NCBI GenBank assembly: GCA_001799575.1
Contig: MGTT01000015.1
Coordinates: 140,801 to 204,800, forward strand
Reading direction: 5' to 3'
Origin: Elusimicrobia bacterium GWA2_56_46
GTDB lineage: Bacteria; Elusimicrobiota; Elusimicrobia; Elusimicrobiales; UBA9959
Length of the DNA: 64,000 nt
The translations under genes were made by a program, and so were the position numbers. Position 1 is the first letter of the stretch, and every line of letters starts with the position of its first letter. The notes beneath the pieces are model-generated. The model worked only from the letters and a program-made list of their open reading frames with translations, searched no databases and was not told the DNA's origin. Positions 57,383-64,000 of the stretch are shown one piece after another.

Positions 57383-59130
57383 AGACATCTTTTAACCTGA
57401 AAATTGCGGCAATGTTCGGATCAATGGCGGAGCCGCTCTCCCGGAAGAATGGAGCTGGTTACGCGGCGGCCATCCCGGCGCTGTTCCTGTGCCTGGCCGC
57501 GGCGCCGGGCGGCATGAGGAGCGCCGCCTCCTGGGGCGTGTTTTCGGCGGTTTTCCTTATATATCTCGCTTTTTTTGAAAAAGATTTTTCACTATCCGGC
57601 CTGGGGCCGTGGGCGCTGCTCGGGGCCTGGCTGCTGGCCGGAACCGCGTTTTCGGCCGAACCTTTGAACAGTTTCTGGTATTTTTCCCGGTACCTTATAC
57701 TCCTGGCTTTTTTAAGTTTTACGCGAAAGGCGGGAGAAGCGGCCCGCACGCCGTGGATCGGCGCCGTTTTCCTGCTGGCAGGCGCCGCCTGCCTTACGGT
57801 CTTCTGGCAGGCGCTGACGGGCCGCGGAGTGAGCGGGATGATCGGGCCGAACGTCAATTACAGCACGGCTTTCATGGCGGCGGCTTTTGCCGGCCTCGCC
57901 GCGCTGCTTTTCCAGGCCGAAAAATCCGGAGCCAGGATTGCCTGCGCGCTTGGTTTGGCGCTTCTTGGCGCCGCTATAGCCGTCGTTAATTCCAGGGGAG
58001 CAGTTCTCGGCGCGCTGGCCGCGGTCTTTTTCATGTTTTGCCTGAAAGGCTCTTTCCGGGCGGCGGTTTATTTCGTGATAGCGGCGTTAGTAATAGTTGT
58101 TTGTCTTCCGGCCGGAGAGTTCAACTGGCTGCTGAAGCTTTATGATCCGCGCTCCCTCGGGCGCTTCGGCATCTGGGGCAGCGCGTTCGACGCGATGGCG
58201 GCCAGGCCTGTTTTCGGCTGGGGCCCCGGACTTTTTGAACGCGCCTTTGAAATGTTCAAATTCCCCTTCCACGACGGCATTTCCTATTACGGGCATTTCA
58301 CTCTTCACGCGCACAGCGAACCGCTCAATCTGGCCGCCGAAGCCGGGATACCGGCTATGCTGGTCTTCGTCTGGGCCTGGGCGCGCGGGACGTTCCGGGC
58401 GCCGGGAAAGGATACCGGCAGCCTTATCCTTAAAGTCTTTGCCGTTTCCCTTTTCGCGCAGTCCTCGGTGGACATCATTTTTTATTCCGGGACGCCGCAG
58501 ATATTGTTTTTCGGAACCATGGGCCTGCTCGCGGCCGGTGAAAGACATCCGGTGGAAGCGCCGCGGGTAACGCGGCCGTGGCTGTTGATCGCGTTGTCGC
58601 TCTGCTGCGGCGCGGCGTTCCTTTCCCGCTTTTCATTTGAGCGGGCCAGGGTCTGCGCCCTGGATCCGTCGGTTTCACCAGCCTTAAGAAGCGGCTGTCT
58701 TAAAAAGGCCCTGGCGTTCGCTCCCGGGGATGCCGGCCTGGCCGGGGCCGCCGTCCCTCTTTCCCTGGCTCTGGACGGGAATTACGTCCGCGCGGCGGCC
58801 CTGGCCGAAAACGCCATCCTGAGAACTCCGAAATCACCGCTTCCGTATTTTGACGCCGCGAATCTTTACCTTGCGGGAGGTGATTCCGCCTCGGCGGAGC
58901 GGCTGCTCAGAAAAGCGGCGGCGCTCGAACCTGATTTTCTAAGGGCCCGGCTTGCGCTGGCGGAAATCTCCCTGTCCCTGGGAGAACGCGGCGCCGCGGC
59001 CCGGGAAATAGCCGGGATAGAAGCGGTTCTGAACAGGAAACCGGATCTCTCCCGGGCTTCGGCTTATGACCGGGCGCTCCTCTCTCTGCCCGGGGCGGAG
59101 TATGATAAAATAAGGAAGAAATTGCGGTAA
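57370..59130 (+). CDS. second O-antigen ligase/polymerase-like protein with TPR tail
   Basis: 586 residues, paralogous in layout to the previous gene: multiple membrane helices, Wzy_C-like FGIWGSAFDAMAARPVFGWG then HAHSEPLNLAAEAGIPAML, and C-terminal TPR repeats (LPYFDAANLYLAGGDSASAE, LARLALAEISLSLGE-like). GTG start with GGGAGG 7 nt before, overlapping the previous gene by 13 bp. The tandem pair suggests two glycan substrates or acceptors. Confidence 0.8.
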   Translation: MGALKTSFNLKIAAMFGSMAEPLSRKNGAGYAAAIPALFLCLAAAPGGMRSAASWGVFSAVFLIYLAFFEKDFSLSGLGPWALLGAWLLAGTAFSAEPLNSFWYFSRYLILLAFLSFTRKAGEAARTPWIGAVFLLAGAACLTVFWQALTGRGVSGMIGPNVNYSTAFMAAAFAGLAALLFQAEKSGARIACALGLALLGAAIAVVNSRGAVLGALAAVFFMFCLKGSFRAAVYFVIAALVIVVCLPAGEFNWLLKLYDPRSLGRFGIWGSAFDAMAARPVFGWGPGLFERAFEMFKFPFHDGISYYGHFTLHAHSEPLNLAAEAGIPAMLVFVWAWARGTFRAPGKDTGSLILKVFAVSLFAQSSVDIIFYSGTPQILFFGTMGLLAAGERHPVEAPRVTRPWLLIALSLCCGAAFLSRFSFERARVCALDPSVSPALRSGCLKKALAFAPGDAGLAGAAVPLSLALDGNYVRAAALAENAILRTPKSPLPYFDAANLYLAGGDSASAERLLRKAAALEPDFLRARLALAEISLSLGERGAAAREIAGIEAVLNRKPDLSRASAYDRALLSLPGAEYDKIRKKLR

Positions 59131-59148
59131 CTCATAGCCTTAACCGTT

Positions 59149-60300
59149 ATGCGGCAAAATACCAATTGGAGGGATTATTGTTTTAAACCGGAGAACACGC
59201 TGCCCGGCAACGCCGTGCGGCTGCTCAGGAACGGGGAGGAGGCCTTTGCCGAAACCCTGAAAACCCTGCGGTCGGCCAAGAAATACATCCTGCTGGAGTT
59301 CTACGCTTTTGCCGACGACGCTGTGGGCCGCATATTCAGCGATCTGCTGCGGGAAAAGGCCGGGGAGGGAGTGGCGGTTTACCTTATCTATGACGCCGTG
59401 GGATCCATCCTGACGGACAAGGATTTTTTTGCCGCGATGGCCGCCGGCGGAGTCAACGTGGGCGAATTCAGGCCGGTGGTGCTCTGGAAACCGTATTGGA
59501 ACTGGATCAAGCGCGATCATCGCAAGCTCGTCTGCGTCGACGGCGAGGCCGCCCTCGTGGGCGGCTTCAATATTACCGTATACGACGCGCCCGTCCAATT
59601 GGGCGGCCGCGGCTGGAAAGACGCGCAGGTGAGGGTGGAGGGTCCGGTGGTGGGGGAAGTGGAAAGACTTTTTTTGGAATCCTGGGCGGCCGCCAAGGGC
59701 TCTTCCGGCCCGGCGCCGTTCTTAAAGCCGGGTGAAAAAAGTTTCGCCGGCGAGGTCTGCGCTTCGGTCGTCTCGGCGTCCGGTATGCGGAATTTCAGAT
59801 CCATCAGGCGGAGCTACAGCTATGCCATAGACCGTGCCCGGCGGTATATTTATATCACCAACGCTTATTTTCTTCCGGACAGGTTCGTTTACCGGCGGCT
59901 CATCAGGGCCGTCAGACGCGGGGTGGACGTGCGCATCATCGGGCCCTATAAGACCGACCATCCCTATATACGCTGGGCCACCTGGTCCACCTATCCGCAC
60001 ATGATAAAAAACGGCATCAAAATATACGAATGGCAGGAAGAGATCCTGCACTCCAAGACCGCGGTCATAGACGGGATCTGGTCTTCGGTCGGCAGCCACA
60101 ACCTGGATCACCGCAGCCTGCATTACAATCTTGAAGTAAACGTAAATGTTTATGACGGGGAGTTCGGAGCGGAGATGGCGCGCGTTTTCCGGGATGATCT
60201 TAAAAAATCAAAACCGGTCACGCTGGCCGAAACCCAGAGCCGTCCTTTGCTTTCGAAAGCGGCCAGCAAGCTGCTGTATCTGTTTCGGTCATGGCTGTAA
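59149..60300 (+). CDS. phospholipase D-family protein, cardiolipin synthase-like
   Basis: 383 residues with two HKD motifs: HRKLVCVDGEAALVGGFN and HSKTAVIDGIWSSVGSHN, both with the trailing Gly/Ser-Asn. No N-terminal membrane helices, like ClsB. Probably joins phosphatidylglycerol or PE head groups to make cardiolipin. Last gene of the run after pilQ. Confidence 0.88.
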   Translation: MRQNTNWRDYCFKPENTLPGNAVRLLRNGEEAFAETLKTLRSAKKYILLEFYAFADDAVGRIFSDLLREKAGEGVAVYLIYDAVGSILTDKDFFAAMAAGGVNVGEFRPVVLWKPYWNWIKRDHRKLVCVDGEAALVGGFNITVYDAPVQLGGRGWKDAQVRVEGPVVGEVERLFLESWAAAKGSSGPAPFLKPGEKSFAGEVCASVVSASGMRNFRSIRRSYSYAIDRARRYIYITNAYFLPDRFVYRRLIRAVRRGVDVRIIGPYKTDHPYIRWATWSTYPHMIKNGIKIYEWQEEILHSKTAVIDGIWSSVGSHNLDHRSLHYNLEVNVNVYDGEFGAEMARVFRDDLKKSKPVTLAETQSRPLLSKAASKLLYLFRSWL

Positions 60301-60301
60301 A

Positions 60302-60319
60302 GGACAGTGGTTAGTGTGT
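60302..60319 (+). repeat. short heptamer remnant
   Basis: AGGACAGTGGTTAGTGTG, two to three units of the GTGGTTA family directly before the next ATG. Confidence 0.4.
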
Positions 60320-60320
60320 T

Positions 60321-61805
60321 ATGAAAAGTTCAATTGTTTTATTTATTTTGGCGCCGGTTGTTTTCTTTTCCTTTATGCCGGAAGCCCGGGCTTCGGACTT
60401 TGAGGTTCCGCCGGCCTCCGTCAACGCAGAAGAGCTGCGCGGGATCAGGGACAGGCTGGCGGTCAGCCTTTTCTTCCGGGGAGAGCTGGCGGACAAAATA
60501 ATAGAGGCGGGTTTCCAGGATCGGCTTATAAAATTTACCGGCCGGGAAACCCATTCGGCCGTCAGGCTGGCCCTGCTGGACTGGATAAACAAAAACCAGG
60601 ACGAGGCGTCCAGGCTGTACTTTTACCTCAGGGAGCGCCGGCCCGCGGACGCGCCGCCGCCGGAGACTATAGAGTACAAGCTGCCGTCCTGGCAGATAAA
60701 TCCGGATTTCCTGGGGCTTGTGCAGGGGGTAAACAAGGCCGCCGGCGACGCCGCCGCCGGGGACGAAGAGCTGAGCCTTACCGCCCAGAGGCTTTTTGAC
60801 AGTTCTCAGGCGCCGCCTGAGGACTACTCCCCCCGGCTTCCGGAGGGAGCCGGCGGAGCGCGGGGCGCGGGCCGCGCCGCAGACGCCGTCGGTTACGCCG
60901 ATTATAATTTAAACACGGCGGGCGCGGATCGCGAGAGCCGGGCGCTCGGCGGCAGGCTGGAGAAAGCCAGGTCTTCTTTGGAGGCCGGGCCGGGGGGAGG
61001 GGAAAAGGGAGGCGTCCACGCCAGCCAGCGGCGGATTTTTGATGAAACTTTTTTTCTGTACAGGGAGTTCGTGGTGGCGCTGGCCGGATTGAAAGGGCGG
61101 GCGAAAATAACCAGGGAGGAGGCCGGGCGGCTGGAGGCCCTGCGGCGCTCCGTCAGGAAAAATCTCGGCGAACTGGAGGCGCTGTCCGTGATGCGGGAGA
61201 TCAACAGGCGGGCGGGCGCGATACCCGGGGACGCGCCGGGCGCCAAAGCGCTGCTGGCCGACGCCAGGCTCATGGAAGAGGCGGTCAAAAATTTTATCTC
61301 CGGACTGGAGAAAGATCCGGAAAAAATAAAAGCCGCCGGGCCCCGTCTGGCCGAGCTGGGTAAAGCTTTTGAGTTCTGGACGCTGAAGTTTTCCGCTCAT
61401 GAACGGTTAATGTGTTTGAAGAGCAGGATAGCGGGCCGAGGGTTTTCGTGCGTTTTCGATAAGCTGGTTTTTGGGTATCTGGCCCGGTTCCACCCTGCGG
61501 CGGATTATGTGAGGCTGTCCGCGGCGCTGGCCGGGAAAGCGAAAACCATAGATGGTTCCCTTGAGGGCGTGGCGGCCGGCGATTACGAGTCCGCCGCTCT
61601 TTTTTCCGGCGGGGGCGGAGGGACCCTTGCGGAAAAAATCGAGGAAGCAGAGGCCGAGGCGGCCCGGCTGGAATCGTATTCCAGGTTCAACCGTCTGCTG
61701 CAATTCGTTTTCTGGGACGCGTTCGTCAACCCGCTCTGCCTGGAACCCGCCCCCCGAGGCATAGCCGCGGACAACAGCTTTTTATTCCCGGGCATCGCGC
61801 GGTAA
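60321..61805 (+). CDS. exported, mostly helical protein of unknown function
   Basis: 494 residues. A signal peptide (SIVLFILAPVVFFSFMPEAR, cleaved near ARA-S), then helical regions rich in Ala/Glu/Arg/Leu with a Gly/Ala/Pro-rich linker at about 165-235. A few Cys near the end (LMCLKSRIAGRGFSCVF, NPLCLEP). No known domain seen. The stop codon lies inside a dispersed repeat shared with 8.55 kb. Confidence 0.7.
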   Translation: MKSSIVLFILAPVVFFSFMPEARASDFEVPPASVNAEELRGIRDRLAVSLFFRGELADKIIEAGFQDRLIKFTGRETHSAVRLALLDWINKNQDEASRLYFYLRERRPADAPPPETIEYKLPSWQINPDFLGLVQGVNKAAGDAAAGDEELSLTAQRLFDSSQAPPEDYSPRLPEGAGGARGAGRAADAVGYADYNLNTAGADRESRALGGRLEKARSSLEAGPGGGEKGGVHASQRRIFDETFFLYREFVVALAGLKGRAKITREEAGRLEALRRSVRKNLGELEALSVMREINRRAGAIPGDAPGAKALLADARLMEEAVKNFISGLEKDPEKIKAAGPRLAELGKAFEFWTLKFSAHERLMCLKSRIAGRGFSCVFDKLVFGYLARFHPAADYVRLSAALAGKAKTIDGSLEGVAAGDYESAALFSGGGGGTLAEKIEEAEAEAARLESYSRFNRLLQFVFWDAFVNPLCLEPAPRGIAADNSFLFPGIAR

Positions 61806-61833
61806 AATGAGGTTCGCGGGCGCCGCCGGTTCC
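61801..61833 (+). repeat. dispersed short repeat (second copy)
   Basis: Matches 8554-8587 over about 33 bp with two or three differences. It includes the stop codon of the preceding gene. Confidence 0.6.
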
Positions 61834-61895
61834 AGCGTTCCCCAACAATTCCGGACTTTCGCAACGAGGCGCCCTAACCCAAATCCGTTAATAAA

Positions 61896-62082
61896 CCTGC
61901 GTCATTGATGAGAAGATTTCACCCAAGGGGTGAAAAGTGGAGAAATGGCGGCGGGCTGCAAGTGCGGGGGCCTGCCAGCCATGGGGCCCATCGGGCCTGC
62001 GGGGCCCGGCGACTTCGCGCCGGTTCCCCTCGCCCCGATCCGACCCATGGCTGTCACCCCTCCAGCTATACCCCGCCGCCAT
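61896..62082. repeat. hairpin element, copy E (long form)
   Basis: Extension 61896-61944 shared with copy D, terminal repeats ATGGCGGCGGG (61945-61955) and CCCGCCGCCAT (62072-62082), conserved CGGGGGCCTGCC and CACCCCTCCAGCTATA. Arms CAGCCATGGG (61976-61985) and CCCATGGCTG (62044-62053), with inner hairpin CCGGCG/CGCCGG. Confidence 0.85.
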
Positions 62083-62124
62083 TCTTCCAGTACAGAACAT
62101 TGCGGAAGCAGCCGAGCCGGCGGG

Positions 62125-62197
62125 ATTGCCGCTTATCGGAGGATTGGGGAAGTGAAGTGAATCCGGAAGTAGTTGTATCACTTTAGAATTTGGAGGG
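62125..62197. repeat. dispersed 21-bp motif and left direct repeat
   Basis: 62125-62145 is the inverted copy of 35642-35662. 62157-62197 (GTGAATCCGGAAGTAGTTGT and on to GGAGGG) matches 63188-63228 with about nine differences over 41 bp. Confidence 0.65.
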
Positions 62198-62223
62198 TAG
62201 CTGAACTTTAGAGGTAAGGAAGG

Positions 62224-62286
62224 ATGGTGGCAGGGTAGAGTTGGAGGGGTGGGACACAGGCCCCCGAACCGGCAACCTGCCGCCAT
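62224..62286. repeat. hairpin element, copy F (minimal)
   Basis: 63 bp with both ends (ATGGTGGCAGG … CCTGCCGCCAT) and both bodies but no inner stem. The end pair differs from other copies at matching positions (CGGG to CAGG on one side, CCCG to CCTG on the other), so pairing is kept. Confidence 0.75.
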
Positions 62287-62314
62287 CTTACCTTAAAGGT
62301 TTAGTTGAATTTGA

Positions 62315-62326
62315 TATACTAAAACA
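62315..62326 (+). promoter_or_regulatory. -10 element for a probably leaderless mRNA
   Basis: TATACT (62315-62320), 6 nt before ATG 62327; no Shine-Dalgarno sequence. Confidence 0.5.
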
Positions 62327-63115
62327 ATGAGAAATATAAATTTTAGTTTTCCGATAATGTGTTTATTGGCGGTTCAATTTGGAACGTGTAATGTGTTAGC
62401 GGAACCCAAAAAAGACGTGCTTGCAAACAGAACGCCTGTCATTCCCGTGGAATTAGGCGGGATTAAGTTGGGTGCGGGCTTGGGCAACCGCGCTGGCAAC
62501 CGCGAAGTTTCGCTGTTCGGCTGCCAGGGGACGCTTACCGCTGATGTGAAAAACGGCACGGTAAGTATAATTACGTTCAGATGCGCTTACGATGATGGCG
62601 AGGGGGAAAAGGTTGAGGCGGATTTACGCTCTAAACTAACAAAACTATGCGGCTCTCTGCCGGTAAAGGAATACTACAATGACGTGTGGCGCGGGTCTCA
62701 TAGCGTGCTTAGACTGTCCCTGGGCAGAGAATTCGCTATTGTGCTGCAATCAAACGACCCGCGCGCGCCTGGAAATCCCGGGGATGGTTTTGATAAATTT
62801 ATAATGGGCTTGAAAGCGGCTCTGGCGAAAGATAACGCCGAAGAAGCGGCAAAGTTCTTTAAATTCCCGTTCGTGGATTACTTTGGGAGAGCGTATCCGG
62901 CCGCCGCCCCGGCCATTGAATGCAAAAACCAAAAAGAATTTGTGAGTAAATACCACTCCATTTTTGATCAGAAAAGAAAAAAAGAGTTTATAGAAGCCGA
63001 AGGAGCTTTCGACGCTTCTTCCCAGTCATACGCGATCCGGAGCGACCCCTCGGAATTTATCATACGCCGGGATCAGGGACGCTGGCATATCACAGAGTTC
63101 GCATATCGGGAGTAA
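62327..63115 (+). CDS. exported protein of unknown function, flanked by repeats
   Basis: 262 residues with a signal peptide (FSFPIMCLLAVQFGTCNVLA). The middle (NRAGNREVSLFGCQGTLTAD, IITFRCAYDDGEG, LRLSLGREFAIVLQS) looks like a small beta domain; the C-terminal third (KYHSIFDQKRKKEFIEAEGA … FIIRRDQGRWHITEFAY) resembles an NTF2-like fold. More A/T in its 5' part than neighbouring genes. Direct repeats on both sides suggest it arrived or moved as a cassette. Not recognised. Confidence 0.7.
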   Translation: MRNINFSFPIMCLLAVQFGTCNVLAEPKKDVLANRTPVIPVELGGIKLGAGLGNRAGNREVSLFGCQGTLTADVKNGTVSIITFRCAYDDGEGEKVEADLRSKLTKLCGSLPVKEYYNDVWRGSHSVLRLSLGREFAIVLQSNDPRAPGNPGDGFDKFIMGLKAALAKDNAEEAAKFFKFPFVDYFGRAYPAAAPAIECKNQKEFVSKYHSIFDQKRKKEFIEAEGAFDASSQSYAIRSDPSEFIIRRDQGRWHITEFAYRE

Positions 63116-63187
63116 TTCCCTCTCTCTAAGCGATTCGACAAAGGGCATTATAAGATGTCCGATGCGAAAGAGCGGGTCGTAACGGAA

Positions 63188-63254
63188 GTGACCCCGGAAG
63201 CAGCTGCATCACTCCAGAATGTGGAGGGCCCCCGAACCGGCAACCTGCCGCCAT
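63188..63254. repeat. right direct repeat plus element fragment (copy G)
   Basis: 63188-63228 repeats 62157-62197; it runs straight into GCCCCCGAACCGGCAACCTG and CCGCCAT, the right end of copy F. The bases between these two parts in copy F are missing here. Confidence 0.7.
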
Positions 63255-63331
63255 CTTTCCATATAGTAAAGGGAAACATAGCCGATGTTCCTTGTCGAAG
63301 ATGCCATGATATTATAGGGGCGCGCAAAACT

Positions 63332-64000
63332 CTATTTAAGCAATTCCTTTATCGCGGCGTTGGCGGCGGCGGGGTTGGCGGTGCCTTTGGACTTTTTCAT
63401 GATGACGCCGACCAGCGGGCCCAGCGCTTTCTCGTTTCCGTTCCTGAAATCTTCGGCGGCTTTCGGATTGGCCGCTATCGCTTCCCTGGCCCAGTCCTTT
63501 ATCAGGCCCGCGTCGCTCACCTGGGCCAGACCCAGTTCTCCCATCAGCGTTTCCGGGTCTTTCCCGGTCTCCCAGGACTTCGCGAACACCGTCTTCGCCG
63601 CCGAGGCCGAGAGTTTGCCGGCGGCGGTCAGCGCGGCCGTTTTGGCCAGATTGGCCGGAGAAATAAGTTCCTTGTCTCCCGGATCCAGGGTCACCGAATC
63701 TTTTTTAAGGCCGTTCAGGCGCGCCAGGAATTCGCTGGCGATAAGATTGAGGACGTTTTTCGCCGGGACGGCCAGGCCGGATCTTTTTACTTCGGACATG
63801 CAGGCTTCGAAATAGGCGCTCAGGCCTTTTCCCCCGGTGACAACCCCGGCGTCGTAGGAGGACAGGCCGTACTCGGCCTTGAACCGGTCTTTCTTGGCTT
63901 TGGGCAGTTCCCCGATCTCTTTCTTCAGCTCTTCCTTAAAAGCGGCGCTTATTCTCAGGGGCGAGAGATCCGGCTCCGGGAAATAGCGGTAGTCATGCGC
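63332..64000 (-). CDS. gatB: Asp/Glu-tRNA(Asn/Gln) amidotransferase subunit B (3' part)
   Basis: The frame is open to the right edge: 222 C-terminal residues. HDYRYFPEPDLSPLRIS at the edge is the conserved GatB core end; then the linker and the C-terminal GatB/Yqey helical domain (MGELGLAQVSDAGLIKDWAR, GPLVGVIMKKSKGTANPAAA) that holds the tRNA. Forms GatCAB to make Gln-tRNA or Asn-tRNA from misacylated precursors. The N-terminus lies outside the window. Confidence 0.95.
   Translation of the reverse strand, partial: AHDYRYFPEPDLSPLRISAAFKEELKKEIGELPKAKKDRFKAEYGLSSYDAGVVTGGKGLSAYFEACMSEVKRSGLAVPAKNVLNLIASEFLARLNGLKKDSVTLDPGDKELISPANLAKTAALTAAGKLSASAAKTVFAKSWETGKDPETLMGELGLAQVSDAGLIKDWAREAIAANPKAAEDFRNGNEKALGPLVGVIMKKSKGTANPAAANAAIKELLK

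Noticed and set aside
61905-62186. Overlapping short frames within element E, and matching ones in element D
   Set aside because: They are similar to each other only because the underlying hairpin element is repeated, and they change frame between copies.

Overview
The window reads as a GC-rich chromosome segment of a Gram-negative, probably anaerobic bacterium. It carries a PilQ-type secretin with pilMNOP, a heptose-epimerase-like gene, ferredoxin-type and NifU/NifS iron-sulfur genes, a menaquinone methyltransferase and ATP-dependent PEP carboxykinase. No rRNA, transposase, phage or CRISPR array was recognised. My best taxonomic guess is Elusimicrobiota or a similarly deep lineage, at low confidence, because no marker could be searched.

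Layout. Position 1 to 4.2 kb is mostly + strand: a hydrolase, a duplicated small basic protein, folD, a Lys-rich exported protein, an acetyltransferase and a methyltransferase. From 4.3 to 14.9 kb nearly everything is on the - strand: nadA/GDPD/PHP/nfu, an antitoxin-like plus nucleotidyltransferase pair, and a tight nadD-yqeK / LytR_C / pilT / CNBD / rsfS / argS operon. At about 14.9 kb transcription flips to +. An AT-rich gap with two DnaA boxes precedes dnaA, dnaN, a DciA-like gene, gyrB and gyrA, so this is the likely replication origin. Then come ettA, an ACT protein and a three-gene cassette at 26.8-31.1 kb (membrane protein ending in a Cys/His tetrapeptide repeat, RRE-radical SAM-SPASM enzyme, membrane protein). 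They are followed by nifU-nifS, a CAT-anticodon tRNA, a MORN-type protein, a ferredoxin, tRNA-Cys, an aminotransferase, pckA, a SWIB protein and a three-receiver GGDEF regulator. The F1Fo ATP synthase operon (41.7-50.0 kb) contains an HldD-like epimerase gene between atpA and atpG. After menG comes pilMNOPQ with two tandem O-antigen-ligase-like TPR proteins and a cardiolipin-synthase-like enzyme. Two exported unknowns follow, and gatB is cut by the right edge.

Intergenic DNA is unusual. (1) Heptamer (once octamer) tandem arrays occur as mirrored plus/minus arms around a short spacer, sometimes capped by a 24-26 bp palindrome, and several run into coding sequence. (2) A separate family of about 120-190 bp elements has conserved ends and inner stems that differ from copy to copy while staying self-complementary. 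(3) At least six genes have a -10 hexamer only 6-9 nt before the ATG and no Shine-Dalgarno sequence, which suggests leaderless mRNAs.

The strongest candidate for an undescribed system is the 26.8-31.1 kb radical-SAM cassette. The repeat families are the next most interesting signal.
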